Of a stretch of DNA of 64,000 bases, positions 25,383-37,739 are shown in pieces. This DNA is from Pontederia crassipes (Eukaryota > Streptophyta > Magnoliopsida > Commelinales > Pontederiaceae). The stretch is from contig CM060198.1 in assembly GCA_030549335.1 (NCBI GenBank), positions 54,817,995 to 54,881,994 on the forward strand. The letters are read 5' to 3'. The first letter of the stretch is position 1; every line of letters starts with the position of its first letter. A model generated the notes under the pieces. It saw only the letters and a list, made by a program, of their open reading frames with translations, was not told the origin of the DNA and made no database searches. Position numbers and translations under genes: made by a program.

Positions 25383-25868
25383 CAGAAAAGAGAACACTGA
25401 ATCAGATGGTTTCCTTGCCGCTGCCATCGGCCAAAGACAGGGCACGCACTTGCAAAATGGGAGGTCAATTTTATGATACAGTGAAGACAGTTGTCCTCCC
25501 TAATGTACACATGCTCTAACCTGTTTGATGCCATCAATCACAAAAGTTTGTCTTTGCTTTTCCTGCCGTAATAGAAATGCTCATGAATGTTACACATGTT
25601 CCTATGCTTTCATTTAAAATTCAAAATTCGAGTTTCTTTGATGCGCAAGAACCCCCTCTCTTTATCTGTTACAAAATAAGGAAACTTTTTTTTCTCATTG
25701 AAAATAAGTTTGAAGGCCAAAGAGCAAGGGATAATCTCAAATCATTGGATGGCGCAATCAATGCATGTTACTACCAAGCAAAATCGAATTTGTTTTGAGC
25801 TGCACATCCGTGATCAATAATCCATGATTAGCGTGGCGCCTCCACCTAAACATGTTTGGTCAATTAAT

Positions 25869-25912
25869 AGAGAGAGAGAGAGAGGGAGGGAGAGAGAGAG
25901 AGAGAGAGAGAG
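25869..25912. repeat. (GA)n microsatellite with one GGG interruption
   Basis: AG units interrupted by GGGAGGG at about 25883-25890. Confidence 0.9.
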
Positions 25913-26730
25913 AAACGTCGCAAGATGGCCAACCATTAAGCTGTGGCAACCGTGCTGAGAGCTGCAACACAAGGCCACAAGGGAGAGGAGGATATGATCA
26001 GAGGTAAGGACTCGGAGCTCTCCAACTCAAGAGGTCCACACCGAGAAAGACCACAAACGAGCCACACGTGATCCTGCCTCGGACAGCATCCATGCACCAA
26101 CTACGCTCCAAATTCTTCAATGCCCTACAACTTGCATCCAATCAAAACATTATTAGCTGGGTATCAATTATTCCATCATCAAGTGCTCCCAAATTATCTC
26201 AATCTCAATTTGGGAATTCACAACGCAGCAGCCATTGAGCGGATCAATTCTTCCGAAGTCCCTCATGACCTGCATTTGCGTATGAATGTAAACTTCACAT
26301 ACAGCGTGTAAGCTTCAGGGAAAGGGTGAAAGGATGAAAGGGCAGCAATCGAAAATTTCGTAAAGTCATCAGTTGAGAGAGCCAAAGTTGGAGAATAAAA
26401 GTGATGGGAGACGACAAAAAAAGGTTGAAGATGAAGATAGTACTACAGTAAAGTGTTGCAACAATCCAACGGCATGATGAAGCACATCCCATCACAATAA
26501 TGAAATGGAGAATACTAACAAATCCATGGATGGAGAATGACAGCTCTCAATAGTTTTGACGAGGACAAGTGATGAATGAGAGACATATCGTTTTTCAGCC
26601 TCCAATTGATACAAAGAAACCTCAATCAAAAGTAATTTTTATAAGGTCATTATGGTATTAAAATACAGGCAAAACAAAACTTTTTTTTGTATTTTTTGTA
26701 TTGTTGCGTTGGATCCTGGATCTTCTTTCC

Positions 26731-29700
26731 TCAATGTTCTTCTATCTTCTTCAAGTCTTTCATATTCGTGGTATCCACCCTGAAAGTGTCATAGACAACG
26801 GAGAAGTTAGAGTAAGTCTGTAAGTTATGTTCGAGAGGGAATAACTTAGTGCTTGATGTTCTAGGATTTATGCTTTGAGAATTCTATAGGGAAACGATGC
26901 AAAATGATGGCAGATGGTAAACATGTTGTTCCAATGGACCAGGGAACAATGGTACCGGTTCAATCCTTTTGATAACCTGAGATTTGAGAACATGCTCTGC
27001 CCATGAAAATCCACCAGCATACATGTAGCAAGGAAATAAGTTCCTCGCAAGTTTACATCATTATGGTTACTTATAATATATGATTAACTACAGAAAAATG
27101 CATTAGTGCAGTTCATCCATTTTGCGAAGGAAGTTATTCTTTGTATTATATAACCAGATGTCCAGATTATGGTGCATATTGGTGATTAAAGGCATCAAAC
27201 ACAATGATGGAATGTACCTATATTGGTCTTCAAACTTATCTTACAGACTTCTGAGTAGGCTGGTTTACCATTCTAGCAGAGATTGCTGGTGAGACTAATA
27301 AATTCCATGAAAACAACCTCTATTATAACAAACTTCTATGAACACTTCTTTTAGGGGGAACGACAGTGAACACAATTTTTCTATGGACAATAATAATTCT
27401 AATAATTTTGAAGTTTTTTATGTGTTGAGCCAACAAGCATTTTGATAGGTGAGATAATCAACACATCAGTTCCAAAAAGATAATAATATAACAAGTTTGT
27501 GCTTGTAAACATTTGGCTCTGGTGATCTAGAGACTCTAGACATTAAACAGGCGAAATCATGTAGCATCCCAGAAGTCAGAACCATACCCCTTATTACCAT
27601 ATTTTTCTCTCAAAACTATAGTTTAGATAAATAGGTCATGAGCATCAATCTCGTTTACCATGAAAACTTATCTGGAGATGTGTCCTGTTCAAATTTTCAG
27701 CATCATTATTCCTGATTTTATAGCCGGTCCCAAGCCCGGATAAAGGAGGAGGGTTGTGTTAGGCCCCGACAGCCAGCATAAAATCATGTCGAATCTTATG
27801 AACATGGATCAATAGCCGACCCCACCTAGTGGGATAAGGCTTTGTTGTTGTTGTTGTTGTATTATTCCTGTTTTTACCTATGATTGCACAAGGCATTGCT
27901 TGCACCAATATGATTTTCATAGTCTAGGTAGCAATCTGAGCAGAACCATATACAGTCCAGCTCTAAATCAAACTAAAAGTAAAAGAAACGGGGAACGTCA
28001 ACAGAGATCCTCAAAAGACGAGAAAAAAGATATTATAGACAATGCACATTGAAGCCAATGGTGACTTGTTACTCACGTAGTTCCATAGAGGGCAATCTTC
28101 TGAACCTTAGAGCTCTCTGTACCACTTTGATTGTCCTCAATAAAAATTGTCAAGCTGTAGGAGTATAATTAGATAACATTACCATATTAATAAACTGATC
28201 CGTCTAAAAGATAAACTGCTTTGTCTAGCATAAAAAGCTAAGGGGAAATTTTGCTTTCATGGCATGCATACCTCCGCACATTTTGAAACTTTACATACTT
28301 TAATGTTATAGTCTTTCCCTGGAAGAGAAACAAAGGCGTCATAACAGTTCTGTATTAGAAGTCTCAAAACATTGACCAGAACGGTAATGATGATTCACCA
28401 TACTTACCTTAAGGTTTTCAGTGGATAAAGTAACAGAGTCATTAGGTGGATAGTCACTAACGTTGCTACAGTAATGGAAAAATATCATTAGGAAAATATC
28501 TCCAGAATAATTTTTAAAAAAAATCTCTGAAATAGTAAAAAAAAATGCTATAATAATAAAAAAAATCAACTTCATCACTGCCATACCTAAAACCCATATG
28601 CTCTCTGTTGGTGAAAAGCTTTACTGTTCTAGGACCTGCAAAGAAAAATGAAGTATTAGGATACAAATGGATGAAAAGAGATAAATTGGAATAATGGCAC
28701 AAGCAAGAGGAAAAAGATAAAAGGATACAGCCCTCTATTTATTAGGGAAGTTCTTAGGAAAAATAGTTTGGTGGCCTTCTCTTCTGATCTTCTATGCTAT
28801 GAGTTGTTCAAGTTTCCTGTTGGTTTCTGTAATTCTAGATTCTTCAGTACTATTTTGCAGCCTTCTTTCTATGTATTATTGTATTACATGTGCTTCATTC
28901 ACCATCCAGATGTATATGCAATTATATACCAGATCAGACACCATGAAAATGCAATCATTCATAATACCCAGAACAAGTAGGAGGTTCTGCACAAGGTTGA
29001 CAAACACTTGGCCCGAGTAGAAAAAGATGTATTATATTTGTTTTGGTCATGAGGACGATATTTTTTCCTTTCGGTGACACTTGAGAATTGGTACTGTCTT
29101 CCCAGCTATTCAGGAACTATATCTAAGTAGAGTTTTCACCCAAGAATACAAAAAACTAATATTACGCCAATGTGACATGAACAACCAAACTCAACAAAGA
29201 GTACAACTAACTATAACCAACTATAAAGGGCATAACTTATCAGGCAGAATGATGCTGATAGGACCATTTACAATTCAAACAGCCATTTCAGGAAGAGAAA
29301 GTTTAATCAAAATGCCAGAATACATCCAACTCACAAAAAAAAATGGCAGAATACACTTCCAGAGAAGAAAATTTTCATTCCACAAATTCAACTAGGTCAA
29401 CAACAAACCCATTCAACCTGAATAATTCTTTCACAGACTAGGAAATAGAAGGTAATAGAACTATAGAAGGGAAGGGAAAGAGAGTGAACAGAGGTAAAGG
29501 TATTCAACTTGTTTGGATAGAGTAAATAAGGGGAAGGGAAGAGAATAAGAGTTAAGTAAAAATTTTATTTGAACAAATTTGTCCTTCATATATGTATTTA
29601 TATTTTAATTAGATATGGATAAAATAGGATATGCTTATTAGTTCTTTCCCCTCCTTTCCACCTCATTTTGGGTTGAAAGAAAAATTGGATATTGAAAGAG

Positions 29701-31544
29701 AATGGAGAGGAAAAGAGGGGAAAGCCCTCGGTTCTCCTCCAATTTAAATTCAACCAAACAACAGGAATGGATTCCCCTTTCTTCTCCTTCCCCTCCTTTG
29801 TCCTCCTTTCATCCCCAACCAAACATACCTTAAAGCTTAAATAAAAAAAGTCAATGTGAGAAACAAGCTATTCACAAAAAGATTGTAATGTAAAATGATG
29901 ATCCTTGCAAACCTTGAAGTCCTTCAGGAATCTTTACATTTAATAATATACACAATACCAAACATGTAGTTAAAGTTTTTTTCTAGCATTTCAGGAATGT
30001 TAGATAACTAATCCTTTTGGTAGTGGTTGATTGAGAGTTAGAAACCATCATAAATCTTTAGTGCACACCCCCACCCTGGGACACCATCCCCAAGCGCACC
30101 CACACTCCTCGCATCCCTCCCTCTCCCCATCCAAAACCACAACAAGTCAGAACAGGGATAAGTAGTTCCTTTGTGGGAGGAAATGCTTACTCCTGGTTTG
30201 TTCTCCAAGGCATAAACAGTTCCTTGTGGTTAACAAACCCTCAGGAATATAATCTTTTGAACCAAACTCTACATTTTCCATTTGTTGAACAAGTCTCTTT
30301 AAAACATGCTAGAAACTTCTAAAGTTTTTTTTTTCAAAAAAAGAAGAGATTTCTAAGCACTTCTTTAGTCCCAATGCATTAACATTTCATCCCCCAAAGT
30401 TCCACTCTGTTAACACTCTCAATCACTAACATGTGTAGAAATGTGCAGGAATCTGATCTCATCTGCTAAGGAGGTGAAGATTTGATATAGTGATAATAGA
30501 AAACAAAGTAAATGCAAGTAATATTATATAAAAAATCAACTCCAAATCCCCTAGAGTGTCATAAACCATAAGAAACATAATATTTTGAGGGTACTTTAGT
30601 TGGAAACCAAAATGGAGTAAAATAAACGATGCAAAATTTGCAGAAATATTTTTCATGTTCCAAGACTACAATTCGTGAGCTCCATATTTGAGCTTTCCTT
30701 TTAACACGTTTTTATGCCATAGCAGCACACATATTCAGTAAAAAAGAATGACAAGTGGTCCTTATTGAGAGAAATCGTCCACCAGAGAATAATAACAGCA
30801 AGTAAAAACAAGTTCAAGTTCATCTTTTGACTTCTGCAAGTAAAACAAATAGGAGGCATTTCACAACAAGCCGAGCCCAACAGTCTTCAGTGGACCTTCT
30901 CCGTCAAAAAAAAAGAAAGAAACAGCAAACAGTGGATATCCAAAACGAAGGATAAGCACTAATCACGAAGACAAAAGCTATGTTGTATTTTTAGCACGAT
31001 TATCTAAATACTACGACGACAGAAGGATAAAGCTCTGCGAACTCCAAGTAAAGAATCAAGCATTACGTTTCAGAAGAAGTCTAGAAAGCATAGTGCAATA
31101 CCTTCCTCCTCCGGTCCCGTGATCACGATGGAGTGCAGTTTCACCACCTGATTGAAAGGCACGTATATCAGCAGCTGCTCGTCCGCGTCGCTCTCCAGGT
31201 GCAAACCGTCGTCCTCTCTGTAACCCTAGTATAAAACCACCGCAAGGTTCATCTTTAGACGCTAAGGTCCATCTTTAGCGGATCAACAAACCCAAAAGGG
31301 GTGGAGAGAGAGTGGGGGAGTACCTGCTTCAAGGCATTGGCGAAAGGGTGGGCGGAGCTCTGGTTGAGGCACTCGACGCTGCTCCAATCGACGAAATCGA
31401 CGAGATCCACCTGCGGGGCGCGGCGCAGGGCGATCAGCGACGGGAGACGAAAGGAGAACGAACAAGAACAGAGAAACTAGGGTTTTGGGGGGGTGTGGAG
31501 AGGAATCGTACCTGACCTCGAGGTATTGCGGAGGCGGAAGCCAT
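26731..31544 (-). CDS. PITH-domain protein (At3g04780-like)
   Basis: Eight minus-strand exons: 31544-31512, 31410-31324, 31225-31102, 28635-28587, 28465-28408, 28318-28272, 28154-28077, 26779-26731; 174 residues, every junction GT-AG and in phase. The whole protein is one PITH domain ([64 protein letters not shown]). This fold also forms the C terminus of thioredoxin-like protein TXNL1, which contacts the proteasome; the single-domain plant protein is cytosolic or nuclear with unclear function. The length matches the Arabidopsis homologue (about 176). Intron 3 (2.5 kb) and intron 7 (1.3 kb) contain dispersed repeats. Intron 1 carries a telo-box-like AAACCCTAG at 31478-31486. Confidence 0.94.
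27715..27860 (+). mobile_element. Short RTE-derived element with target duplications (in PITH intron 7)
   Basis: Starts with TTTATAGCCGGTCCCAAGCC, ends with the RTE 3' end (GCCGACCCCACCTAGTGGG then a (TTG)n tail) and is flanked by ATTATTCCTG at 27705-27714 and 27861-27870. It lacks RT coding sequence, so it moved by borrowing LINE machinery. Confidence 0.8.
29508..29830. repeat. Dispersed repeat in PITH intron 3, related to the RPI intron duplication
   Basis: On the minus strand it contains CCATATCTAATTAAAATATA followed by pyrimidine-rich CTCTTCCCTTCC words, in the same order as the two tandem units in the RPI intron (44913-45690). Its ends read TTGTTTGGAT and ATCCCCAACCAAACAT, suggesting short inverted termini. 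Confidence 0.45.
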
Positions 31545-32743
31545 CGGAGGGGTGAGATGGGGTGCGGAATTGGGAGCTCGAAGCCAACGGGGAACGAGAG
31601 GAAACGAATAGGGGCGACGCCGACGAGTGGACTTTGAGATTTAAAACTACCTAAAAATTCATCAAAGTTGGGTTATGCAGTTTCGAGTTTCGACAAGGGG
31701 CCAAGAAGAAAAAAAATAAAAAAAGAGTCGAGGACGGCGCATAATTCAGGGGTGTAAGAAAATTTACTCGACTAAAAATTTCAAATTGAAATAAATAAAT
31801 TATGATAAATTATCTAATTTAAGCATCATAAGAATTTTTATTGTGATGTAATAAGGAAATTATTTATATTCACATCAAGTAAAATAAATCTTCACAACTA
31901 GTCAATTTTATAAAATTTTAAGTATATAAATATTTGCATTTTCAATATTTTTTTATATTGTGCATACGTGATATGTAATCATAATGTAAATATTAATTAT
32001 AAAATTAACTTTTTTATCCATTGTAACATGAATAAATAATTTTGTGCACGAATATAAAACAATAAGAAATGTAGTCGCAATGTGAATGTGTATAGAAAAA
32101 AGATTTATTTTTTATTATAATATTTTTCTCTTCTAATTTAAAATTATAAATTACAAATTTTAGTCACAAAACTTATCCAAATTCTACACTTAAATTTTTT
32201 CATTAAATTTAATCTAAATCTTATTAAGTTCTTTTTAAATAGGGTAAAATGTAAGAACACCAATTCTCAGCATATATGCTAGCACATATGAGATGTCTAT
32301 AATGGAATCCACGCTCGTGGATATAAGTGAAAGAGGCATGTGATCGTGACCATCAATTTATTTTCAAAGGCCCATATGCATATGGTGAGTGAAAGGATTT
32401 TAATTTTTAAGGGTAGATGAACAGTCGACTTTTTATTTTTTCGTGGCCGCTCTCCTCCCCTCATATTTTCGACCAGTTGCCCCTTCCATTCAGAAGCTCT
32501 CATCGTCTACTGACATGCTCTTGGATTCAACTTCAACACATTTTCTCTCCATGGAACATATACTTGGAGTGCAGGGAAGGAGATCACATCTCTGATTTTT
32601 ATTAGATGAACGCCAATTCAAAACCATTAGGACATTTCTGTCTTCATTATTTAGTTTCTAGCTCAACTCAATGACCAAGGCGCCAATGGTCTCTTAGAAG
32701 GAGACTTTTGCAAACCTTTTAGGCACATATTGCGACGACAATG

Positions 32744-35700
32744 TGTAATATCTCTAAGTTAACCATACATGATTAGTTGTATGAATGTGATGTTATATTA
32801 TCTTATTGATAATCTCTATGAATGTGATGTTAAGATTTACACTTCAATATCAACTAAAGTGCGAAAGCGATGAAAATTTACTTAAGACATGAAAATGTGA
32901 TTTTGGAAAAGTGAAAATTTAAAAAATTAAAGTCCCGGTAATTGTTCCTATATATGAAAGGATTCTAAAAGTGATTTTTAAGAATTTTTAGGAGGTGTAT
33001 GAGTTAGGTAAAACGTAGACACAAAATCGAAAAATCTGTAAAATCGCAATTTTTGTTCTTCGAACAAAAATTTAGATTTTGATTCTTTAGTTATTTATTT
33101 TTCTAAATATTTTATTTGAATCCAAATGGGGGGTAGTTCCTTATTTACATGTAATGTCTTAAGTAAATGAATAAATAAATAAATAAATAAAAAATGCAAA
33201 TGCCATTTACTTATTACATGTGAATAAGCCATATTACAAGGTACATGTGAATAAGCCATATAAGGTACATGTGAATAAGCCATATTACAAGGGTATTTTG
33301 GGAAAATAGTTTCCACCAGCTGAAGTCGATTCCCCTTCCTTTTAACACTTATCATTTCACATTTTACTACCTTCTTCTGCTCTATCCACCACCCTTGACC
33401 GAATTTTGCAAAGGTAGAAGAAAAGATGCTACATGGTTGAAGGAAATTAGAAAAAAGAGAAGGGACAACTAGGGTTTTAGATTTTGGTAAGTTTCTACTT
33501 CATTTTCTTTGGATTTTAACTACATAATTCTTAATTAGGATGACTCTGAGCCTTTCTCATCCATTTATTTTCGGATTTTACCTGAACATGGGGGCAAAAC
33601 TCATGTTGTTCATGGGTAAGATTAACCCTAACTATGTTCAGTTGATTCACGAATCTTTAGCTACATAATTTAATACCTTCGAGTGATCAAAAAATTATGA
33701 AATTTATTCTGATTGATCCCCTATGACTCTCCTTTCATTGAGCTTTGGAATCAAATTAATATGATTTCTGTAGACAAAGTTATGCTCGTATCTTTAAGGT
33801 ACTATCACTCTGTCTGCTGAAATTGCTATCCAAATTTATAAATTATGTATTAAATTTAATATGTCATGAATTATTTGATAATTTAGAGTGTTATAGATAT
33901 TGATGTTAGGTTTCATTGACAATTGAAATCACTAGAAAATGATATGTGTAGTGAAAGTTATAAATATTTTACCGAGCCTTACTCAGTCTATCAGAATGGA
34001 GCTTAGGGCAGATTATGTTAGTATTGGTTAATTTTATTGTGCTCAGTACAAATAGAGAGAAATTCAGTAATTTTATTACTTGCGCCCTAGGATGTCTACA
34101 ATTTGGGAAAATTAAAATTATTAGAACAGGGAATGTTTATTATTTTATATAAATCATAAAAGTAAGGTTACTCAATTTGTCAGGACATAGAAACAACATA
34201 AAAGTTAGGCTGAATGTTGATTTTCATGAGAGCAAACCATAATGAAATAGGAAATGAAACTTTTACAGAATAATGTCTTTGTAATATGAGAGTAAAGAAA
34301 ATTGGAATGATGTCATTTGAGTATGTATATAAGAAGATATGGATTTTTCTTTACTATGTGTGCAATCCTTATGTTTAATAGTTACTTAAGTTATAAGAGT
34401 AAATACTTAAGGTTCATATACCTAAGCAATTAATTATGTTTCATGTGTGATAGGATTGTGTTCAGATAATAGTAGTAATGTGTTTCTTACTATTATTGTT
34501 ATAGGAGTAGAAGAATAAAGTAGTGAATAAGGAAAGGGAAACATTTTGCTAGCCCTTATAGGTAAGTTGATTTCTTCCACTCTATGTTTTCACCTCTTTT
34601 GAATTCGGTGTGACATCGATTATTATATGTATTGAATATATTTTAGAATGCTATGAATTGATTTCGAGAAATGTAATTATGAAAAGTATATGTGATATGA
34701 TCGGAATGGATTGCGATCAGTGCAATCTTGTTTATTTTGAAATGGTATTGGATATGATTCATCTTCTGATATTCAGGAGATGTTTGTTATGTGATGAATC
34801 ATGCATCGCATTTGCATTTGCATATATGATGGTTGGAGCTAAGTGCTACATCGCTGATCATAATGTGAGCCACCTCTAGAGTCTAATCCATCATTATGTT
34901 CATCAGTAATGGGATGAGATATGCTGGAGCTAAGTGCCATGCGGAACTAAGTGCCACATCGTGAGTAGTCGCGATGGGGGCCGCCACCTCTAGAGTCCAC
35001 CTATCGTTTTATGATTTGTTCTCCGAAAGGGATGAGGTAGAATGAAGCTAAGTGCTACATCGCTGATCACGATGAGAGCCACCTCTAGAATCCACCTACC
35101 GACCACTGGCCAGTTGGTGATCCGTGCATACATATGAGAGTGTTGCATTGCATACACATGTTTGATATGTTTAAGTGACAATGAATGTAAATTGAGTGCA
35201 ATGCTTTTGATTGGGATATTATATATACATATTTAGTAAATGTATGAAGATATTGACTTTGATATTATGATTAATGCATGTATGGTTATGTCTCCTCGAA
35301 TTTATTAGATGATAACACATAGCTTATGAGTTATCAGCTTACTGAGCTATTATTTGCTCACAGTGTTGTTGTACACTTTTTCAGATCAATAGAACTTTTG
35401 AGAGCGCGAGAGACAGTCTTAGCAGAGTGTGGATCATTTTTGCTGTTAAGGTATTGAGAAGTCATGTGCCCCACCGCGTGTGTTAGATAGAAGACTTGTA
35501 GCTCTCATATTCCTCCGTTGGGATATGAAGAGAGTTTGATATGTGCTATGTATGAAAAGTAATTTTGTATATTATAAAATGTAAATCTTTTATCACTATG
35601 TGGTGGTATAAACATTAGGGTTGTTACATGCTCTGAATGATCAATATAAACTGCGTGGTTTGATTATGTATATTATCACTCTCTTGTATTATATAGAGGA

Positions 35701-35798
35701 GTTATGCACAATTTTTTTTAAAAAAAGATTATTATTTGATCGTCTCTAATCAGTCGCGAGCTCTGATTTAAACCACTGTTTAAATCGGGGTCGTGACA
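32744..35798 (+). mobile_element. Solo LTR, 3,055 bp, of a Del/Tekay-like Ty3 retrotransposon
   Basis: Begins TGTAATATCTC, ends GGGTCGTGACA and is flanked by perfect 5-bp duplications CAATG (32739-32743 and 35799-35803). No primer-binding site, polypurine tract or gag-pol sequence is present, so it is a solo LTR left by LTR-LTR recombination. The start and end words and the ~3-kb length fit chromovirus Del/Tekay LTRs; the family assignment is inference. Confidence 0.85.
34838..35100. repeat. Tandem motif inside the solo LTR
   Basis: GCTAAGTGCTACATCGCTGA followed by GAGCCACCTCTAGAGTC occurs three times in varied form (around 34846, 34930-34990 and 35045), each separated by a GGGATGAG-containing spacer. 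Confidence 0.7.
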
Positions 35799-36589
35799 CA
35801 ATGACTCCTATGAATGCCCACAAGGATCGAAGAAAAATGCAGTCCCATGATCGAAGAAAAGAAAATTGCACAGGATAAAGAAAAGAAAAATGCATAGGAC
35901 AAAGAAAAGAAAATGCACAAGACAGAAAATTGCACAATCGCCAATGTGTTTGACGATGTTTCATATTTCCAAATCAACGAGTCATGGACAACAGAGAAGA
36001 TGGAAGGGCAACGTGAACCTGTGATGGCTATGTGCAAACTGGCGCCAAGGGACCTAGAGAAGAACGACGATGACGTGAACAGGCGAACCCTGAGTAGCAA
36101 GTGGTGGCGAGGCACTTGCTGGGCGGTGATGGGCGTGCGTGACAAATGTTGTAGTGTTGGTTCAGATCAATTTCGTGTCCAAACCCTATCACTCGCGAGA
36201 TACATCTGGGCCATTGAAAAGTCATTGATGGCCACGATCGCATGCCTTCTTCACTTATATCAGTGAGCGTGCATTCCATTATGGACGTCTCAGATGTGCT
36301 CAGCATATATGCTGAGAATTTTTACTCGGTAGCTACATTTTACCCTTTTAAATAATTGGAAAAAATTTTCGCCCCTTACTTTTCAATATACACAAATTAT
36401 TAAAAAATATTAACAGGATCATAATAAAAAACAATAATATTTTTAATCATGTTACTAATATTTTTACTCATATTTATTGTAATATGAAAGTGAGGGTAAA
36501 ACAAATATTCATAATTTAGATTAAGTTAATAGAAGAATTTAAACGTCAAATTTGGATAAGTTCGTAGGCTAAAATTTATAAGGATTATT

Positions 36590-37115
36590 TTCTTAACCCC
36601 CTAAACTATAATATTTTTTCGCGTATGATCTTGTGAACTTATAGTATACATTCCTAAATTTTATCGTGATTCTCACTTACATTCTTTCATCTGAATCTGT
36701 AAACTTTTCTATTATTTTTTATTATTTCTATTTGTGAAAAGATTAAACTACCCTTCCATGAACTATTATATGTTTTAATATTTAAAAAGAATAAAATAAT
36801 AATAATAATAAATATAAATATAAAAATTAAGAATATAAAAAAGGCTCTTTGGCACAGTCGACTTGTCAAAATATTTTATTTTTAAATATTAAAAGAGAGG
36901 ATACTTCATGGAAGGATATTTAGTCTTTTCAAAAATAGAAAAATTAAAAGAATCTAATGAAAGGATTTAAATGAAAATCATCATAAAATTCGCATGCAAA
37001 AAATCATTGTAACTCACAGGAGGTTTAAAGAAATATGTCAACTTATAAATTTATAACTTTTAGAGTTAAATGTGAAAGAAGTTATAGTTTAAACTTCAAA
37101 CAATATTAAAGAAGA
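36590..37115. repeat. AT-rich fold-back element 2
   Basis: The left arm with CTATTTGTGAAAAGATTAAA and CCCTTCCATGAAC is an inverted match to the right arm with TTCATGGAAGGATATTTAGT and TTTTCAAAAATAG. The outer ends carry AAACTATAA inverted copies. Confidence 0.6.
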
Positions 37116-37739
37116 TAGCCCAAAAACTAATATATTTGCATAAGGATAAAAACTGAAAAAATATAAACTATATTATTAATTCTATTTTCATTCAAAATTA
37201 TCAATTCTATTTATTATTATTATTTATCAAACAAAAAATTAATTTTTTCGATTGAGATCCACCGATGTCCAAGACTACTGGCACCCAACTAATTCAGTAT
37301 TCGGACGGGAGCGATATGGATAAATCGTGGCCAAAGTGATGAATTTGGAAATTGAACTTGGGACTATTCAGCGATCTCAGAGGTTGTTAAAGATAACATT
37401 CAGAAGTTGATTAGAAGTGGATTTATATTCAATTTCTAGTGGTTAGAATAGTTATCCCATAATTAGTTTAATTCCTCGTACCAACTCCTTTATCTTGAAA
37501 ATTTGAAATTTTCACCAACTTTAGAACCGTAAAACTCCTCCTTCGGGTGTGCATGCATGAGTGCTCCTCGTGGTATAAAGCTCTGACAATAGACATTGAT
37601 CAAGTTGCACTTTAGAAATTAACCTAAGTAAATGTTAAGAACAATATAATGGACAATTTCATAATAAATGTTCATTGTTTAAATAATTTCAATGTTTCAT
37701 AAGAGCTTGACTACTGTAGAGATCTAACCGAGTACAAAT

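Larger units (their letters stand above)
15651..26730. other. 11-kb AT-rich gene-free stretch
   Basis: No exon model could be supported on either strand. Content: a decayed SINE-like copy (16640-16770), a fold-back element (21485-21735), many microsatellites, a GC-richer island at 23105-23420 and another at 24960-25330. Reading frames here are short, overlapping and without recognisable domains. Confidence 0.55.
32242..36345. mobile_element. Non-autonomous Mutator-like element (MULE)
   Basis: The termini are GGGTAAAATGTA and TACATTTTACCC. The imperfect inverted arms extend about 150 bp (for example AATTCTCAGCATATATGCT, ATAATGGAAT, GATATAAGTGAA and CCATCAAT on both sides). Perfect 9-bp duplications TTTTAAATA lie at 32233-32241 and 36346-36354, the size diagnostic of the Mutator superfamily. 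Removing the inner solo LTR and one CAATG copy leaves about 1,044 bp without transposase. The interior contains (A/G)-rich short repeats around 35835-35930 and no recognisable captured gene. Confidence 0.85.
32100..36620. repeat. Fold-back element split by a MULE insertion
   Basis: The left part (about 32100-32241) and right part (36346-36620) together match the uninterrupted element at 53757-54168. Shared words include TTACAAATTTTAGTC, GTTAAGTTC-like and GCCCCTTACTTTT. The join is the 9-bp duplication TTTTAAATA. Confidence 0.6.

Noticed and set aside
24967-25445. Overlapping frames of 116 and 129 residues on opposite strands
   Set aside because: No domain, no codon bias choosing one strand, and neither has convincing splice or promoter context. 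Kept only as part of the gene-poor description.
28768-29395. Frames of 70-104 residues in the PITH intron 3
   Set aside because: No domain, and on the strand opposite to the PITH gene within its intron; consistent with chance.
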